A stretch of 64,000 nucleotides of DNA from NCBI GenBank assembly GCA_038960095.1, contig CP152425.1:1435782-1499781 (forward strand), written 5' to 3'. The notes under the pieces are model-generated. The model was not told the DNA's origin. It saw only the letters and a program-made list of their open reading frames with translations, and did not search any database. This stretch comes from Symbiodolus clandestinus (GTDB taxonomy: Bacteria > Pseudomonadota > Gammaproteobacteria > Enterobacterales > G038960095). Below are positions 1 to 9,328 of this stretch, piece after piece; position 1 is the first letter of the stretch; every line of letters starts with the position of its first letter. The position numbers were made by a program, and so were the translations under genes.

Positions 1-1
1 G

Positions 2-112
2 CCCCTCAGTTTTAGGGATTACAATGCCCAAGTTGGTGAAATGCTCGTGGGTATCAAGGTATTGAACAAATTTACAGCAATCGGGATGCCAGTGCGTAGC
101 CAAACCGCCTAG
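2..112 (+). CDS. C-terminal fragment of an unidentified protein cut by the window edge
   Basis: An open frame runs from the first bases of the window to a TAG at 110-112 and gives 36 residues ending in MPVRSQTA. It has no start codon inside the window, so it can only be the end of a gene that begins upstream. The peptide has ordinary protein composition (RDYNAQVGEML near its start) but I do not recognise the family. A transposase C-terminus is one possibility given the many IS remnants in this window; that is a guess. Confidence 0.3.
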   Translation, partial: PLSFRDYNAQVGEMLVGIKVLNKFTAIGMPVRSQTA

Positions 113-152
113 ATTCTAGGCTGGGCTGGCAGACTCTTTGCCTGGCTTGAAT

Positions 153-611
153 TTACTTAATAATGCCCTTACTACCGGTAAATCGCATCATAAGGTCTGT
201 GCACAGACTTAAACTTGACTTAATACGAGCGACATCCTCAACCGGAACATTACAAGGTACGTTACAAATGTACGATGTCACACCTGGGTTGGGGCTAGAT
301 TTTCCTTCTAGTCCATTTATTAGGCTAGAACTCATCTGACTAATTATCCTAATGCCAATCCTTATACTTTCTAGATTTTCAATAATTAAACAAAACGTAT
401 CATCAGGAGACTGTTTCAAGGCCGCAATATACTCACGATTTCCCTCACAGTCTTCATACAATTCACGAATAAACTGATTCCATGCTGTATTATATTCTTC
501 CTCTCCATTCATAGCAAGATTAGAACCCTTGGGAAAACTGTTGACCTGCTTTTTGAATTTCTCTAAATCTCGTTTTTGAAACGAATCTTTAACGTCAGCT
601 AGCTGTAGCAT
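153..611 (-). CDS. Hypothetical protein, second gene of an ankyrin-gene pair
   Basis: This 152-aa protein of unknown function has no signal peptide or membrane segment that I can see. It is mostly polar with a central helix-like stretch, and a Cys-containing segment (around residues 115-121, CNVPCNVP) lies in its last third. Its ATG overlaps the last 13 bases of the upstream ankyrin gene (599..1603) in another frame, so the two are probably translationally coupled and co-transcribed. The coupling suggests a joint role, perhaps as a secreted pair, but nothing in the sequence shows a function. Confidence 0.55.
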   Translation of the reverse strand: MLQLADVKDSFQKRDLEKFKKQVNSFPKGSNLAMNGEEEYNTAWNQFIRELYEDCEGNREYIAALKQSPDDTFCLIIENLESIRIGIRIISQMSSSLINGLEGKSSPNPGVTSYICNVPCNVPVEDVARIKSSLSLCTDLMMRFTGSKGIIK

Positions 612-1603
612 AATAATTCACCTTCTTTATCACTGAATATTTTTCGAAAACCTACATTGCCAAAACTGCTATCAACTCCTGGTGAAGCAGTTATAGAGTT
701 AACTAAATTACCCTTAATTTTGTCGGTTGCTATTTCCTTAGGCCGGCATTTTACAGTATTTGAAGACTTGGCAGACTTCATACTATCCGACCGACATAAT
801 CCTTGGTTATCAGTTATACCAATACATACATGATTTTTTAATAAGAAAATTACCGCACCATTACCAACACCATGCTTAGCAGCCAAATGCAGTGGTGTAT
901 CTCCGTTATTATCTTGGATATTCAGGTCAGCCTTAAAACAGTTAACTGCTTCAGTCGCAGTTTTTAAATCATTATTAGCGGCCGCATAGTGCAACAGCGT
1001 CTTTCCATCAGAGTCACGATCGTTAATATTATCTTTGCTATTTCGTAACAGTTTCTCAAAACAACTATAAGCTTGCTGGCGATCAGCACCTTGAGCATTC
1101 ATATAACGATGATACGCTTCAATCAGTGGCGGTTTTTTTATGAAAAGATCTACAACAGTCGCGTTCGGTATTAATACAAGCTCTGTTTGTCTAACCCTAT
1201 CTTCCTGAGTTTGATCGAAACTATCGCCGTCGTATAAACAAGTGTCTGCCTGCGAAATAATATGAATATCCTTAGCCTTTTTACCCTGGTAAGATGATTT
1301 TACTATTTTAGAATAAGATGGATAAACTTTTTTCCCTTTGGAAAAGCCCGAAGATAAAACCGACCCCTTGGCTGAATTTTTTTCGCAACCAACCATAAAT
1401 TGTATAATACTTCTCTTGAAAAGTCGTGCTCCAGTCAGCCCGTAACTTTCAACGATTTGGCGTTCTTTTGACGGCTGGCTTCTCAGTAATAACTGTGGAT
1501 TAACTCGTTGAGCTAGCGTGCTGTTCAAGTTTTCAAGCTTGCGAATGACCTCGATCAATTTCTGTTTTGACAGCAAGCCTGTTACTGTAATCATCTTCAT
1601 CAT
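599..1603 (-). CDS. Ankyrin-repeat protein
   Basis: The 334-aa protein has at least two recognisable ankyrin repeats at about residues 197-266. The TLLHYAA and TPLHLAAKHG cores and the DG/NNGDTPLH turns are clear. The N-terminal ~190 residues are basic and not recognised; the tail after residue 270 is Ser/Lys rich. Ankyrin repeats mediate protein-protein contact, and in intracellular bacteria such proteins are often delivered into the host. No secretion signal is visible, so host delivery is inference. Two ATGs lie close together at the start (residues 1-2). It leads a pair with the hypothetical gene at 153..611. Confidence 0.75.
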   Translation of the reverse strand: MMKMITVTGLLSKQKLIEVIRKLENLNSTLAQRVNPQLLLRSQPSKERQIVESYGLTGARLFKRSIIQFMVGCEKNSAKGSVLSSGFSKGKKVYPSYSKIVKSSYQGKKAKDIHIISQADTCLYDGDSFDQTQEDRVRQTELVLIPNATVVDLFIKKPPLIEAYHRYMNAQGADRQQAYSCFEKLLRNSKDNINDRDSDGKTLLHYAAANNDLKTATEAVNCFKADLNIQDNNGDTPLHLAAKHGVGNGAVIFLLKNHVCIGITDNQGLCRSDSMKSAKSSNTVKCRPKEIATDKIKGNLVNSITASPGVDSSFGNVGFRKIFSDKEGELLCYS

Positions 1604-2167
1604 CCGCTGGAATACCTTAGGGCTGACGGCACCTAAGCTACCATTAAATGCTCGCTGCCAAAACCCCTTTTTTTGACGAGATTTTGACTTCTTTTTTTAC
1701 CCTGTACCTCTAATTGACGATAATATGTCATTCGCTCATCATAATCGCGATCACACGCACGGTGCAATGTTATGTTTCTCATGCCTTACCCATTTATACC
1801 ACTCATGCATGTTCTGCTTTGAGAAACCACTAGAAGATGCCGTTATTTCATCCTTTTATACTAGTTAGGCTATTCAAACTTTTCAAGGAAATTTGGATAT
1901 TTTTCTTCATATAGCATCATTTTAAACCTATTATTTACTGGATAATGCGCTAAATTTTACTTAATTGAGTTAGGTCACTGCTAATAATTAGCAATACCAA
2001 TTCTATTTGTAACAAATAAAATCAAATCTGTAATACTTGCTTTATCTATGGATACCATCAATCTAGTTACTGTTGATTAACAAGAGCGAGATTGCTATTG
2101 ATCACTGCCAGCTATCCAGCTACAGTTCTCTTCCCTGATCTTAATGCTAACCTTAAATGACTAATGA
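1604..2167. other. Intergenic region between divergent genes, with one possible small ORF
   Basis: This AT-rich stretch lies between the ankyrin gene (minus) and the YciC-like gene (plus), so promoters for both should lie here; I cannot assign -35/-10 boxes with confidence. The minus strand has a 49-codon ORF at 1633..1782 (starts MRNITLHRA, ends EHLMVA) with many charged residues. It directly precedes the ankyrin gene and could be a small gene or a leftover of a longer ankyrin-gene 5' end. No RNA gene is recognised. Confidence 0.35.
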
Positions 2168-2179
2168 GTGATTGCTTTG

Positions 2180-2881
2180 ATGATAACGCTACAATCGTTA
2201 TGGCGTGCTTGCCTCCTTTCTATTCGTACACAGGGCCGCGAGCTTTTTTACTTGGTTTTTGGTGCAGCACTACTTAGTTTAATCTTAGGTAAAGTTTTGT
2301 ACGGTCTATTGCCGCAGATTGATCTGGTTGCCGCCCAAAAATTCGAATTGCCTAAAATCCGCCTAGGCGCCTTATTAGCTCAAGCGGCCATTGCCCCCGG
2401 ATTGAAAGCAGCTTTGCTCTGCTTGTTACAACGAGATCTGTGCCGGCAACCGATTAATGCAATGACCGCCTTTAAGCAGGGGCTGGTGCTCTATTTACCC
2501 CTATCATTACTGGATCTTCTATTTAATTTGGCTTTGTTTTCTGGCCTATTATTGGCGATTGTACCTGGATTAATTATTGCTGTTCGCTGGTCATTGGCTT
2601 CAATAAGCCTGGTACAAGAACGACAATCCATCTATAAGAGCCTGGCCACTAGCTGGCGCTATACCGCACGCTGCTGGCCTCTATTGGTTGCGGGTTACTG
2701 GCCAATGATTAGCCTCCAATTGCTGGTATTTGCTGGCTTATCTAGTTTAGCGCCCTCTCTGCCCGCCGATCTCTGGTCATGGCAACTGGTTTCACAAACC
2801 CTAATCAATATGTCGCAAGCACCGCCATTAATCTATCGTTTCCACTTAACGGTTCAGCACATCAATTCTGCTACGACCTGA
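2180..2881 (+). CDS. yciC: YciC/UPF0259-like inner membrane protein
   Basis: About 233 residues with roughly five to six hydrophobic segments, in the layout of the YciC (UPF0259) family. The N-terminal helix is followed by a polar loop, and a VPGLIIAVRWSLASI segment at about 140-155 resembles the family's VVPGIIMA segment. A following VQE...S..A...SWR.T region matches the family's VQD...A...S.RLTW pattern. The start chosen is the ATG at 2180; an in-frame GTG at 2168 is also possible. The function of the family is poorly defined (envelope). It stands alone on the plus strand. The family call rests on pattern, not on a search. Confidence 0.6.
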   Translation: MITLQSLWRACLLSIRTQGRELFYLVFGAALLSLILGKVLYGLLPQIDLVAAQKFELPKIRLGALLAQAAIAPGLKAALLCLLQRDLCRQPINAMTAFKQGLVLYLPLSLLDLLFNLALFSGLLLAIVPGLIIAVRWSLASISLVQERQSIYKSLATSWRYTARCWPLLVAGYWPMISLQLLVFAGLSSLAPSLPADLWSWQLVSQTLINMSQAPPLIYRFHLTVQHINSATT

Positions 2882-2946
2882 AACGAAGAGATGGTGGCTG
2901 TACGGTATACCCTAAGAAGGTGCTGAAGTGTTAACAGAAAAGTTAT

Positions 2947-2978
2947 AAAAAAGGGATCGAATTAAGTTTTCGGTTCCC
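2947..2978 (-). terminator. Rho-independent terminator overlapping the end of 2962..3486
   Basis: Read on the minus strand, an imperfect stem (GGGA..CGAA pairing with TTCG.TCCC) with an AT-rich loop is followed directly by TTTTTT. The stop codon of the gene at 2962..3486 lies inside the hairpin, so termination is tightly linked to the end of that gene. Confidence 0.6.
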
Positions 2979-3486
2979 TATCAGTCAATATTAAGGCGCC
3001 TTCTGAGATCACGGTTGGCAGCGGCCAGGCACAGGTGACTTTGCTTAAATCTGGGTATTGGTAGTGCCTGCTAGGCTGCAAGCAAATGTCACTGCCCCGC
3101 TTTTCGGCAAAGCCAATATGATAAAAGATCAGATGCACTCCTTGCCCGCCCGAGCGACTATAGTGTTTAACCAAACTATTCGCCAACCCGGGTTTAGGTT
3201 TTTTCCAGACTAGATAAAAACCCTGGCCATCCACATACTGCTTGATATCTTTTCGCTCTTTCAGTTCAAACCCAGAGGAAAGTAGTGGTGATAGCTCTTT
3301 CCACTTTACTTCACGCAGCTTATCATCGCCTTCTTTCCGGCAGCGGGGTAATAATTGCCTCAACTGATCGGCGTAAAACAGCGAACTTTGCCGTTCTCCT
3401 TCTTCAAAATTTCGTTGCTGCTGGTCAAAATGGTTAAATAACAACCCCAGCGGTAAAAATAGTGCCAGCAGCATCGCATATAACAT
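2962..3486 (-). CDS. Hypothetical single-pass membrane protein
   Basis: The 174-aa protein starts with a short hydrophobic helix (residues ~2-18, leucine rich) that would act as a signal anchor. A polar domain with Gln/Arg-rich and Lys-rich segments follows. The arrangement (short cytoplasmic N-terminus, one helix, soluble domain) resembles minor pilin-like or small periplasmic anchor proteins, but there is no pilin cleavage motif, so I leave it unnamed. It ends in a rho-independent terminator and lies downstream of purF on the same strand with a ~110-bp gap. Confidence 0.5.
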   Translation of the reverse strand: MLYAMLLALFLPLGLLFNHFDQQQRNFEEGERQSSLFYADQLRQLLPRCRKEGDDKLREVKWKELSPLLSSGFELKERKDIKQYVDGQGFYLVWKKPKPGLANSLVKHYSRSGGQGVHLIFYHIGFAEKRGSDICLQPSRHYQYPDLSKVTCAWPLPTVISEGALILTDREPKT

Positions 3487-3595
3487 GGTAGCACGCTCCC
3501 TTCAGTGATCCCAAGCGGGATTAGGTATTATAAAAGCTACCCATCTTATGCGCCATTACTCCTGTTGATCACGGCTGAACAATACTAAAATTCAT

Positions 3596-5050
3596 TCAAA
3601 CGACTCTCTGCTGAGAAAGCTGCGCTAAATAGTGGCTATCAATATCCCCAGTAATATACTCGCCAGTAAATAGCGAGGCTTCGAATTGGGTAATACTGCT
3701 GTTCTCTTGACGTACGGCTGCCAGCAGATCATTCAAATCTTGAAAAATCAAGCCATCTACGCCAAGTTGCTGTTTGATCGCTTCCATATTTCGGCCATGC
3801 GCTATCAAGGCATCTCTCCCCGGGATATCGATGCCATAAACATTAGGAAAACGTACTTGCGGGGCCAGTGAAGCTAAATAGACTTGCTTAGCGCCCGCTT
3901 CACGTGCCATTGCTACAATCTGCTGGGAGGTCGTGCCACGAACAATCGAGTCATCGATTAATAGTACGGAACGATCTTGAAACAGCACTGGAATGGCATT
4001 TAATTTACGCCGAACTGACTGCTGGCGTCTAGGTTGATCCGCCATAATAAAAGTACGTCCAACGTAGCGATTTTTGACAAATCCTTGGCAATAAGGCAGA
4101 TTCAGTCGAGTCGCAATAGACAGCGCAGCATCACAAGCGGTGTCGGGAATTGGCATCACGACATCAATCGGCAGTGGATCCCAGCTTCGTGCAATTTTAG
4201 CACCTAAGTAATGCCCCATATTGATTCGGGCTTGATAGACTGAAATCCCATCGAGGATTGAGTCAGGTCGAGCAAAGTAGACCAATTCAAATAAACAAGG
4301 GGTGTGCTGAACCGACTCAGCGCAATGACGGCTAAATAACTCACCTGCAGGAGTCACCACAATAGCTTCTCCGGGCGCTACATCACGGATAAATTGAAAA
4401 CCAACCGCACTGAAGGCTGCACTTTCTGAGGCAACCATATAATCAACCTGCCCATTCAGTTGTTGACGTTGGCCAAGGGCTAAGGGTCGGATACCATGAG
4501 GATCACGAAAAGCAATCAATCCATATCCAAGCACCACGGCTACACAAGCATAAGCGCCCCGTAACTCTCGTTGCACTTGCGTCACCGCTGAGAAAACAGC
4601 TTCAACTTTTGAAGAGTTTTCGCGCTGTTGGTAAAGCGCTTCTGCCAGGTTGTTCAGGAGGATTTCAGAGTCGGAGCTGCTATTGAGGTGGCGGTGAGCA
4701 CGCAGCAGTTGGTTTGCTAACATCTGGGTATTGGTTAAGTTACCATTATGGGCTAATACCATGCCATAAGGAGCGTTAACATACAGCGGTTGAGCTTCAG
4801 CAGCAGAGTGACTACCTGCCGTAGGATAACGTACGTGACCAATGCCGATGCTTCCTTGAAGTTCAGCCATCGGTGCTTGGTGAAACACTTCGGCAACCAG
4901 ACCATTCCCTTTGTGCAGATGAAAAATTTGTTCAGCATCAAGGGTAGCAATGCCAGCGGCATCTTGTCCTCGATGTTGCAACATCAGTAAAGCATCGTAA
5001 AGCTGTTGGTTAACAGGTTGATTTCCTGAGATACCGACAATACCACACAT
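3596..5050 (-). CDS. purF: Amidophosphoribosyltransferase
   Basis: PurF catalyses the first committed step of purine synthesis, making 5-phosphoribosylamine from PRPP and glutamine. The sequence begins MCGIVGISG, so Cys2 becomes the N-terminal nucleophile of the class II glutaminase after Met removal. The PRPP-binding loop VLLIDDSIVRGTTS is present in the C-terminal half. At 484 residues it is about 20 shorter than E. coli PurF, at the C-terminus only, which is often variable. It follows cvpA on the same strand, as in E. coli. I see no PurR-type operator upstream. Confidence 0.95.
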   Translation of the reverse strand: MCGIVGISGNQPVNQQLYDALLMLQHRGQDAAGIATLDAEQIFHLHKGNGLVAEVFHQAPMAELQGSIGIGHVRYPTAGSHSAAEAQPLYVNAPYGMVLAHNGNLTNTQMLANQLLRAHRHLNSSSDSEILLNNLAEALYQQRENSSKVEAVFSAVTQVQRELRGAYACVAVVLGYGLIAFRDPHGIRPLALGQRQQLNGQVDYMVASESAAFSAVGFQFIRDVAPGEAIVVTPAGELFSRHCAESVQHTPCLFELVYFARPDSILDGISVYQARINMGHYLGAKIARSWDPLPIDVVMPIPDTACDAALSIATRLNLPYCQGFVKNRYVGRTFIMADQPRRQQSVRRKLNAIPVLFQDRSVLLIDDSIVRGTTSQQIVAMAREAGAKQVYLASLAPQVRFPNVYGIDIPGRDALIAHGRNMEAIKQQLGVDGLIFQDLNDLLAAVRQENSSITQFEASLFTGEYITGDIDSHYLAQLSQQRVV

Positions 5051-5108
5051 CGTTATTAATCCTTAATCGGTTAACCAGAATACACAATAGGCATAATGCC
5101 AGAGTAGA

Positions 5109-5588
5109 TTAAAACAGCTTGACAGTCCCATTAACCATTTTCAATATCATTTGAAGGTACCGGTAAGCTTCTGGGATCAACGGTGATTGATACCATAGAG
5201 GGTGTTTGGTACCATTAAAGTAGTGCTCCCAAAAAAATAGTACTGCTCCCAGTATAATGGCTCCTCGTAATAGACCAAATCCTAACCCCAATAATCTATC
5301 TGCTAACGATAACCCTAGGGTCTCCAATAATCGTGAGAGTAATGCATTGATAATCGCGCCTACAAGCAAAGTAGCCACTATTAATAGTAAGCGGGCAGCG
5401 ACATAACGTACTGTGGGTTCAGCAAAAAAGGTTAAATGATCTGACAATGCTAAGTAGCCATAAGCGGAGACGCCAAAGGCTACGACCCAGATAGTCAAAG
5501 CCAGTAACTCACGTAATAATCCTCGGGTTAACCCAAAAAGTGCAGAAATCACTAATATCGTTAAAAATAGATAGTCAATCCACAACAT
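5109..5588 (-). CDS. cvpA: Colicin V production-family membrane protein
   Basis: This is the CvpA inner-membrane protein, which sits upstream of purF in many gammaproteobacteria. The open frame runs further upstream, but residues before MLWIDYLFLT overlap folC in another frame and do not look like CvpA. The ATG at 5588 gives 159 residues, close to the ~162 of E. coli. Four hydrophobic segments are visible, and the RGLLREL motif after the first helix and the DRLLGLGFGLLRG segment are typical. dedD, which lies between folC and cvpA in E. coli, is absent here. Confidence 0.9.
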   Translation of the reverse strand: MLWIDYLFLTILVISALFGLTRGLLRELLALTIWVVAFGVSAYGYLALSDHLTFFAEPTVRYVAARLLLIVATLLVGAIINALLSRLLETLGLSLADRLLGLGFGLLRGAIILGAVLFFWEHYFNGTKHPLWYQSPLIPEAYRYLQMILKMVNGTVKLF

Positions 5589-5602
5589 ATTATCCTCTGC
5601 TG

Positions 5603-6901
5603 TTAAGCAATCGCTGCGTGTGGCGAAAAGGCTGCAATAACATCGCCGACAGTGTGAAATGAACCGAATACCAGCACAATATCCTCTGCCTGAGCATTTA
5701 GCATCGCTTGTCGCCAAGCTTGAACCGGATTGATAAAAGCTTGAGTGGTTGCCGTTGGTAACTGTGCTAGCAGTCGATCGACTGGGCCACAGCGAACCCC
5801 TTCGCCTTCGAGGGCGCCACAGTACCAGTAATCTACTTCTGAAAGGAGTTGCTCTAAGGTTCCAGGAATATCTTTGTCCGCTAGCATACCGACGACGGCA
5901 TGCAACTGTTTAAGTTGCGGCTGCTGTTGCCGCAGGATTCTCAGCTGTTCTACCAGGTAAGCAGCGGCATGTGGATTATGGGCAACATCAACAATTAACC
6001 GCTGCGGATAGCGTTGTAAGGTCTGGAATCGCCCAGGCAGTAGTGCCTGCTGTAAGCCTTGGCAGATGGCTCGGTGCGATACGATTAATGGAGAATGAGG
6101 CAACACCGCTAGTGCTGTAGCAGCATTTGCCAACGGTACCTGTGGCAATGGCAGGTTGGTTAAGCAGGTTTGCCGATCATACCAGCTCCACGCCTTTGAC
6201 TGCTGTTCAAAAAACCAATCGATCTCACGACGAAACAGTGGGATCGATTGCTGCTTGGCGTACTCAGCAATCGAGTTTGGCATCGCTAATTCACCAATAA
6301 TTGCTGGCTTTTGAGAGCGCAATATCCCCGCTTTTTCATAACCGATTGCCTCTCGAGTGCTCCCCAGCCATTGGGTATGGTCGAGTGCAATGGTGGTAAT
6401 CACGGCAATATCAGGATCAATCAGATTAACGGCATCTAAACGGCCTCCCAGCCCAACTTCTAAAATGACAACATCCAGCGCTGCTTGCCGAAATAGATGA
6501 AAACTCACCAAGGTGGTATATTCGAAAAAAGTTAAGGTAACTCCTTGGTCTAACCTTGCTTGTTCGACCCGCCAAAAGGCGGCCGTATAAGCACTATCGG
6601 CCGGTTCATGCCCCTGAATACGCACCCGCTCAGTGTAGCGCAATAAATGAGGAGAACTATAAACACCAACTCGATAGCCGGCAGCCAACCAGATTTTTTC
6701 TAAAGTGCAACAGGTCGTTCCCTTCCCATTGGTACCCGCCACGGTGACAACCTGCAACGCCAGCGGCTGATCTAAATCCAGAGCCTGTGCCACCCGAGCT
6801 ATCCGCTTTAATCCTAAATCAATGCGCTGGTGATAGCGCTGCCGCAGGTAGTCCAACCAGGTGGTTAAGGACGCAGTGGCTGTTGGAATACCTAGATTCA
6901 T
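5603..6901 (-). CDS. folC: Bifunctional dihydrofolate/folylpolyglutamate synthase
   Basis: FolC joins glutamate to dihydropteroate and then to folates. The Mur-ligase-type P-loop GTNGKGTTC lies at about residues 57-65. The region SSPHLLRYTERVRI and the LGGRLDAVN motif in the first half are family hallmarks. Length (~432 aa) is normal. An ATG at 6901 is preferred over an adjacent in-frame TTG at 6904. It is 7 bp from accD and 14 bp from cvpA, so the cluster accD-folC-cvpA-purF is probably one transcription unit. Confidence 0.95.
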   Translation of the reverse strand: MNLGIPTATASLTTWLDYLRQRYHQRIDLGLKRIARVAQALDLDQPLALQVVTVAGTNGKGTTCCTLEKIWLAAGYRVGVYSSPHLLRYTERVRIQGHEPADSAYTAAFWRVEQARLDQGVTLTFFEYTTLVSFHLFRQAALDVVILEVGLGGRLDAVNLIDPDIAVITTIALDHTQWLGSTREAIGYEKAGILRSQKPAIIGELAMPNSIAEYAKQQSIPLFRREIDWFFEQQSKAWSWYDRQTCLTNLPLPQVPLANAATALAVLPHSPLIVSHRAICQGLQQALLPGRFQTLQRYPQRLIVDVAHNPHAAAYLVEQLRILRQQQPQLKQLHAVVGMLADKDIPGTLEQLLSEVDYWYCGALEGEGVRCGPVDRLLAQLPTATTQAFINPVQAWRQAMLNAQAEDIVLVFGSFHTVGDVIAAFSPHAAIA

Positions 6902-6908
6902 CAATGGC

Positions 6909-7787
6909 TCAAAGGCTACCGTCGCAATCCCCTACTGGAGGTTGATGCATCAACTTAGCCAACAACCTGGAAACCTGGGAGCGTAATTGAGTACGGTGTA
7001 CGATCATATCGATCACTCCTTTTTCCAGTAGAAATTCACTGCGCTGAAACCCAGGTGGCAAAATCTCTCGAACGGTTTGTTGAATTACCCGTGGGCCGGC
7101 AAAACCAATCAAGGCTTTCGGTTCAGCGATGTTAATATCGCCTAACAGGGCTAAACTGGCTGAGACACCGCCCATGGTGGGATTAGTTAATACTGAAATA
7201 TAAGGGAGGTGTTGGGCTTTTAGCTTTGCTAAGGCTGCGCTGGTTTTGGCCATCTGTAGCAGCGAGAAGAGAGCCTCCTGCATGCGGGCCCCCCCGCTGG
7301 CTGAGAAGCAAATCAATGGGCAACCCAGCTGTAATGCCCGCTCAACCCCACAAACAAATCGGTTACCCACTGCAGCCGACATAGAACCTCCAATAAAGGA
7401 GAATTCAAACGCTGCAGCGATGACTGGCAGCCCATGCAAGGTTCCTTGCATCACAATGAGCGCCTCCTGCTCACCAGTTTGCTTTTGTGCCATTTGTAGC
7501 CGATCTTTGTACTTTTTGTTATCCCGAAATTTTAAGCGATCGACTGCCAATTGATCACTGGCTAACTCCTGGAGTTCACCTTTATCTAAAAAATCCCGCA
7601 AACGGCTGCGAGCTCTCCACTGCATGTGATGATCACACCGCGGACAGATCTCTAAGCATCGAGCAAGCTCTTCTCGATATAATACTGCTTCACAAAAGCT
7701 ACATTTAGTCCATACCCCCTCAGGGATATTGGCACGATGCGATGCCAATATCGGTTTTTTACTTAGGATCCGTTCAATCCAACTCAT
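6909..7787 (-). CDS. accD: Acetyl-CoA carboxylase carboxyltransferase subunit beta
   Basis: AccD with AccA transfers carboxyl from biotin to acetyl-CoA to make malonyl-CoA for fatty-acid synthesis. The N-terminal zinc ribbon is intact (Cys29, Cys32, Cys48, Cys51), and the oxyanion-hole region SASGGARMQEA and FAGPRVIQQT are present. At 292 residues it is slightly shorter than E. coli (304). It lies between dedA and folC, as in Enterobacterales. Confidence 0.95.
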   Translation of the reverse strand: MSWIERILSKKPILASHRANIPEGVWTKCSFCEAVLYREELARCLEICPRCDHHMQWRARSRLRDFLDKGELQELASDQLAVDRLKFRDNKKYKDRLQMAQKQTGEQEALIVMQGTLHGLPVIAAAFEFSFIGGSMSAAVGNRFVCGVERALQLGCPLICFSASGGARMQEALFSLLQMAKTSAALAKLKAQHLPYISVLTNPTMGGVSASLALLGDINIAEPKALIGFAGPRVIQQTVREILPPGFQRSEFLLEKGVIDMIVHRTQLRSQVSRLLAKLMHQPPVGDCDGSL

Positions 7788-7797
7788 GATAGTTAAC

Positions 7798-8463
7798 CTA
7801 TAAACCCTTGGTACGTCTTTGGCGCCACCACTGAATGATTAGCATTATTAGCGAAATGCCAACAAGCAACATTAGTAGATAGTGTAAATTATTTTTTACT
7901 ATTGGCAAATTACCGAAAAAATAGCCAGCAGCGGTAAAGCTGCAAACCCATAACAAAGCACCTACCAGATTGTAACAACTAAATTGTCCATAAGGCATCT
8001 GGCTTAAACCGGCTATAAAAGGGGCAAAAGTTCGTAAAATCGGCGCAAAGCGAGCCAATACCAGGGATTTTCCGCCATACTGGACATAAAAATGCTGTGC
8101 GGCTTGCAGTGCTGGGCTAATCCAACGTGATAGCCAAGGCGTGCGTAGCAATTTAGCACCACTCCAGTAGCCGACTTGGTAATTCATAGCCCCTCCTAAA
8201 ATGGCAGCTAAACAGCATGCTCCCCCCATCAGCCATCCATTAAAATGGCCCTGAGCCGCTAAAGCACCCACGACAAACAGTAGCGAATCACCCGGTAAAA
8301 ATGGTGCAATAATTAGACCGGTCTCACAAAAAATAATTAAAAACACTACACCAAAAATCCATTGCGGGTGCTGACTAGTCAGCGTGAATAACACCTGATC
8401 ACACTGTCGCACTAAATCAATTAATACTCCAAACCAGCTCATAATATCAATAGTATTGCTCAT
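7798..8463 (-). CDS. dedA: DedA family inner membrane protein
   Basis: DedA proteins are flippase-like membrane proteins that help keep lipid distribution and proton-motive force. At 221 residues it matches the family. The motif FCETGLIIAPFLPGDSLLF and the arginine-containing RFAPILRTFAPFIAGL segment are diagnostic, with about five hydrophobic segments. It is in the conserved truA-dedA-accD order, 10 bp before accD. Confidence 0.93.
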   Translation of the reverse strand: MSNTIDIMSWFGVLIDLVRQCDQVLFTLTSQHPQWIFGVVFLIIFCETGLIIAPFLPGDSLLFVVGALAAQGHFNGWLMGGACCLAAILGGAMNYQVGYWSGAKLLRTPWLSRWISPALQAAQHFYVQYGGKSLVLARFAPILRTFAPFIAGLSQMPYGQFSCYNLVGALLWVCSFTAAGYFFGNLPIVKNNLHYLLMLLVGISLIMLIIQWWRQRRTKGL

Positions 8464-8533
8464 TCAATTAGCTTGCTCCCTAGCTGCGATTCACTGAATT
8501 AAGATGAAGATATTTAAAGACCAGATAAAAGGC

Positions 8534-9328
8534 TTAGCATTGATCATCAGAGAACCATAGGGGTCCCAAGGGAGTGATCGGTAGTTGAAAGCCCTCTGGG
8601 TAAGTGACACGAACTAAATAAAGCCCTTGCGCCTTTGCCGTAGCCGCTGATCGGCGACGATCTCTACCCGCTAACAGCTCAGCAATCCAGGAAGTTGGCC
8701 GCTGCCCGCTGCCCACCAACAGTAGAGAGCCCACTATGTTGCGCACCATGTGATGTACGAAAGCATTGGCAGTCACTTGCAGCACCAGGTAGTTTCCTCG
8801 TCGACTCACAGACAACTGAGTGATTCGCCGCCAGGGGGAATTTGATTGACATTGACTGGCACGAAAAGCACTAAAATCGTGTTCCCCAATCAATGCCTGC
8901 CCTGCCTGATGCATTAATTTGGCATCCAAGGGCTGCCTGATCCAGCTTATGCCTGAATGCCAAAGCGCTGGGCGCCAGGAATGATTATCGATAATATAGC
9001 GATAACAGCGCGACAACGCACTAAATCGGGCATGGAAATCCTCGGGAACCTGCCGAGCCCAGCGCAATCGAATGGTTGGCGGCAGATAACGATTACCGCC
9101 CTCTCTCCAAGCTACTAACGGACGCTGTGCCCGGGTATCAAAATGAACCACTTGCCCGGTGGCATGTACGCCAGCATCAGTACGTCCTGCGCACACCAAC
9201 ATGACCGGCACAGCCGCTACCTGTGCTAACGCAGCCTCTAAATCAGCTTGTACTGTGGCACAACCCGCTTGCTGCTGCCAGCCGCGATAATGGCTGCCGT
9301 CATACTCAACCCCTAGTGCAACCCGCAT
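8534..9328 (-). CDS. truA: tRNA pseudouridine(38-40) synthase
   Basis: TruA isomerises uridines 38-40 in the anticodon stem-loop of many tRNAs. The catalytic Asp is Asp51 in GRTDAGVHATGQV, and the second-half motif VHHMVRNIVGSLL is present. Length is 264 residues (E. coli 270). It starts the truA-dedA-accD-folC-cvpA-purF series on the minus strand. In E. coli asd/usg/pdxB lie upstream; here upstream is a gene-free stretch. Confidence 0.95.
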   Translation of the reverse strand: MRVALGVEYDGSHYRGWQQQAGCATVQADLEAALAQVAAVPVMLVCAGRTDAGVHATGQVVHFDTRAQRPLVAWREGGNRYLPPTIRLRWARQVPEDFHARFSALSRCYRYIIDNHSWRPALWHSGISWIRQPLDAKLMHQAGQALIGEHDFSAFRASQCQSNSPWRRITQLSVSRRGNYLVLQVTANAFVHHMVRNIVGSLLLVGSGQRPTSWIAELLAGRDRRRSAATAKAQGLYLVRVTYPEGFQLPITPLGPLWFSDDQC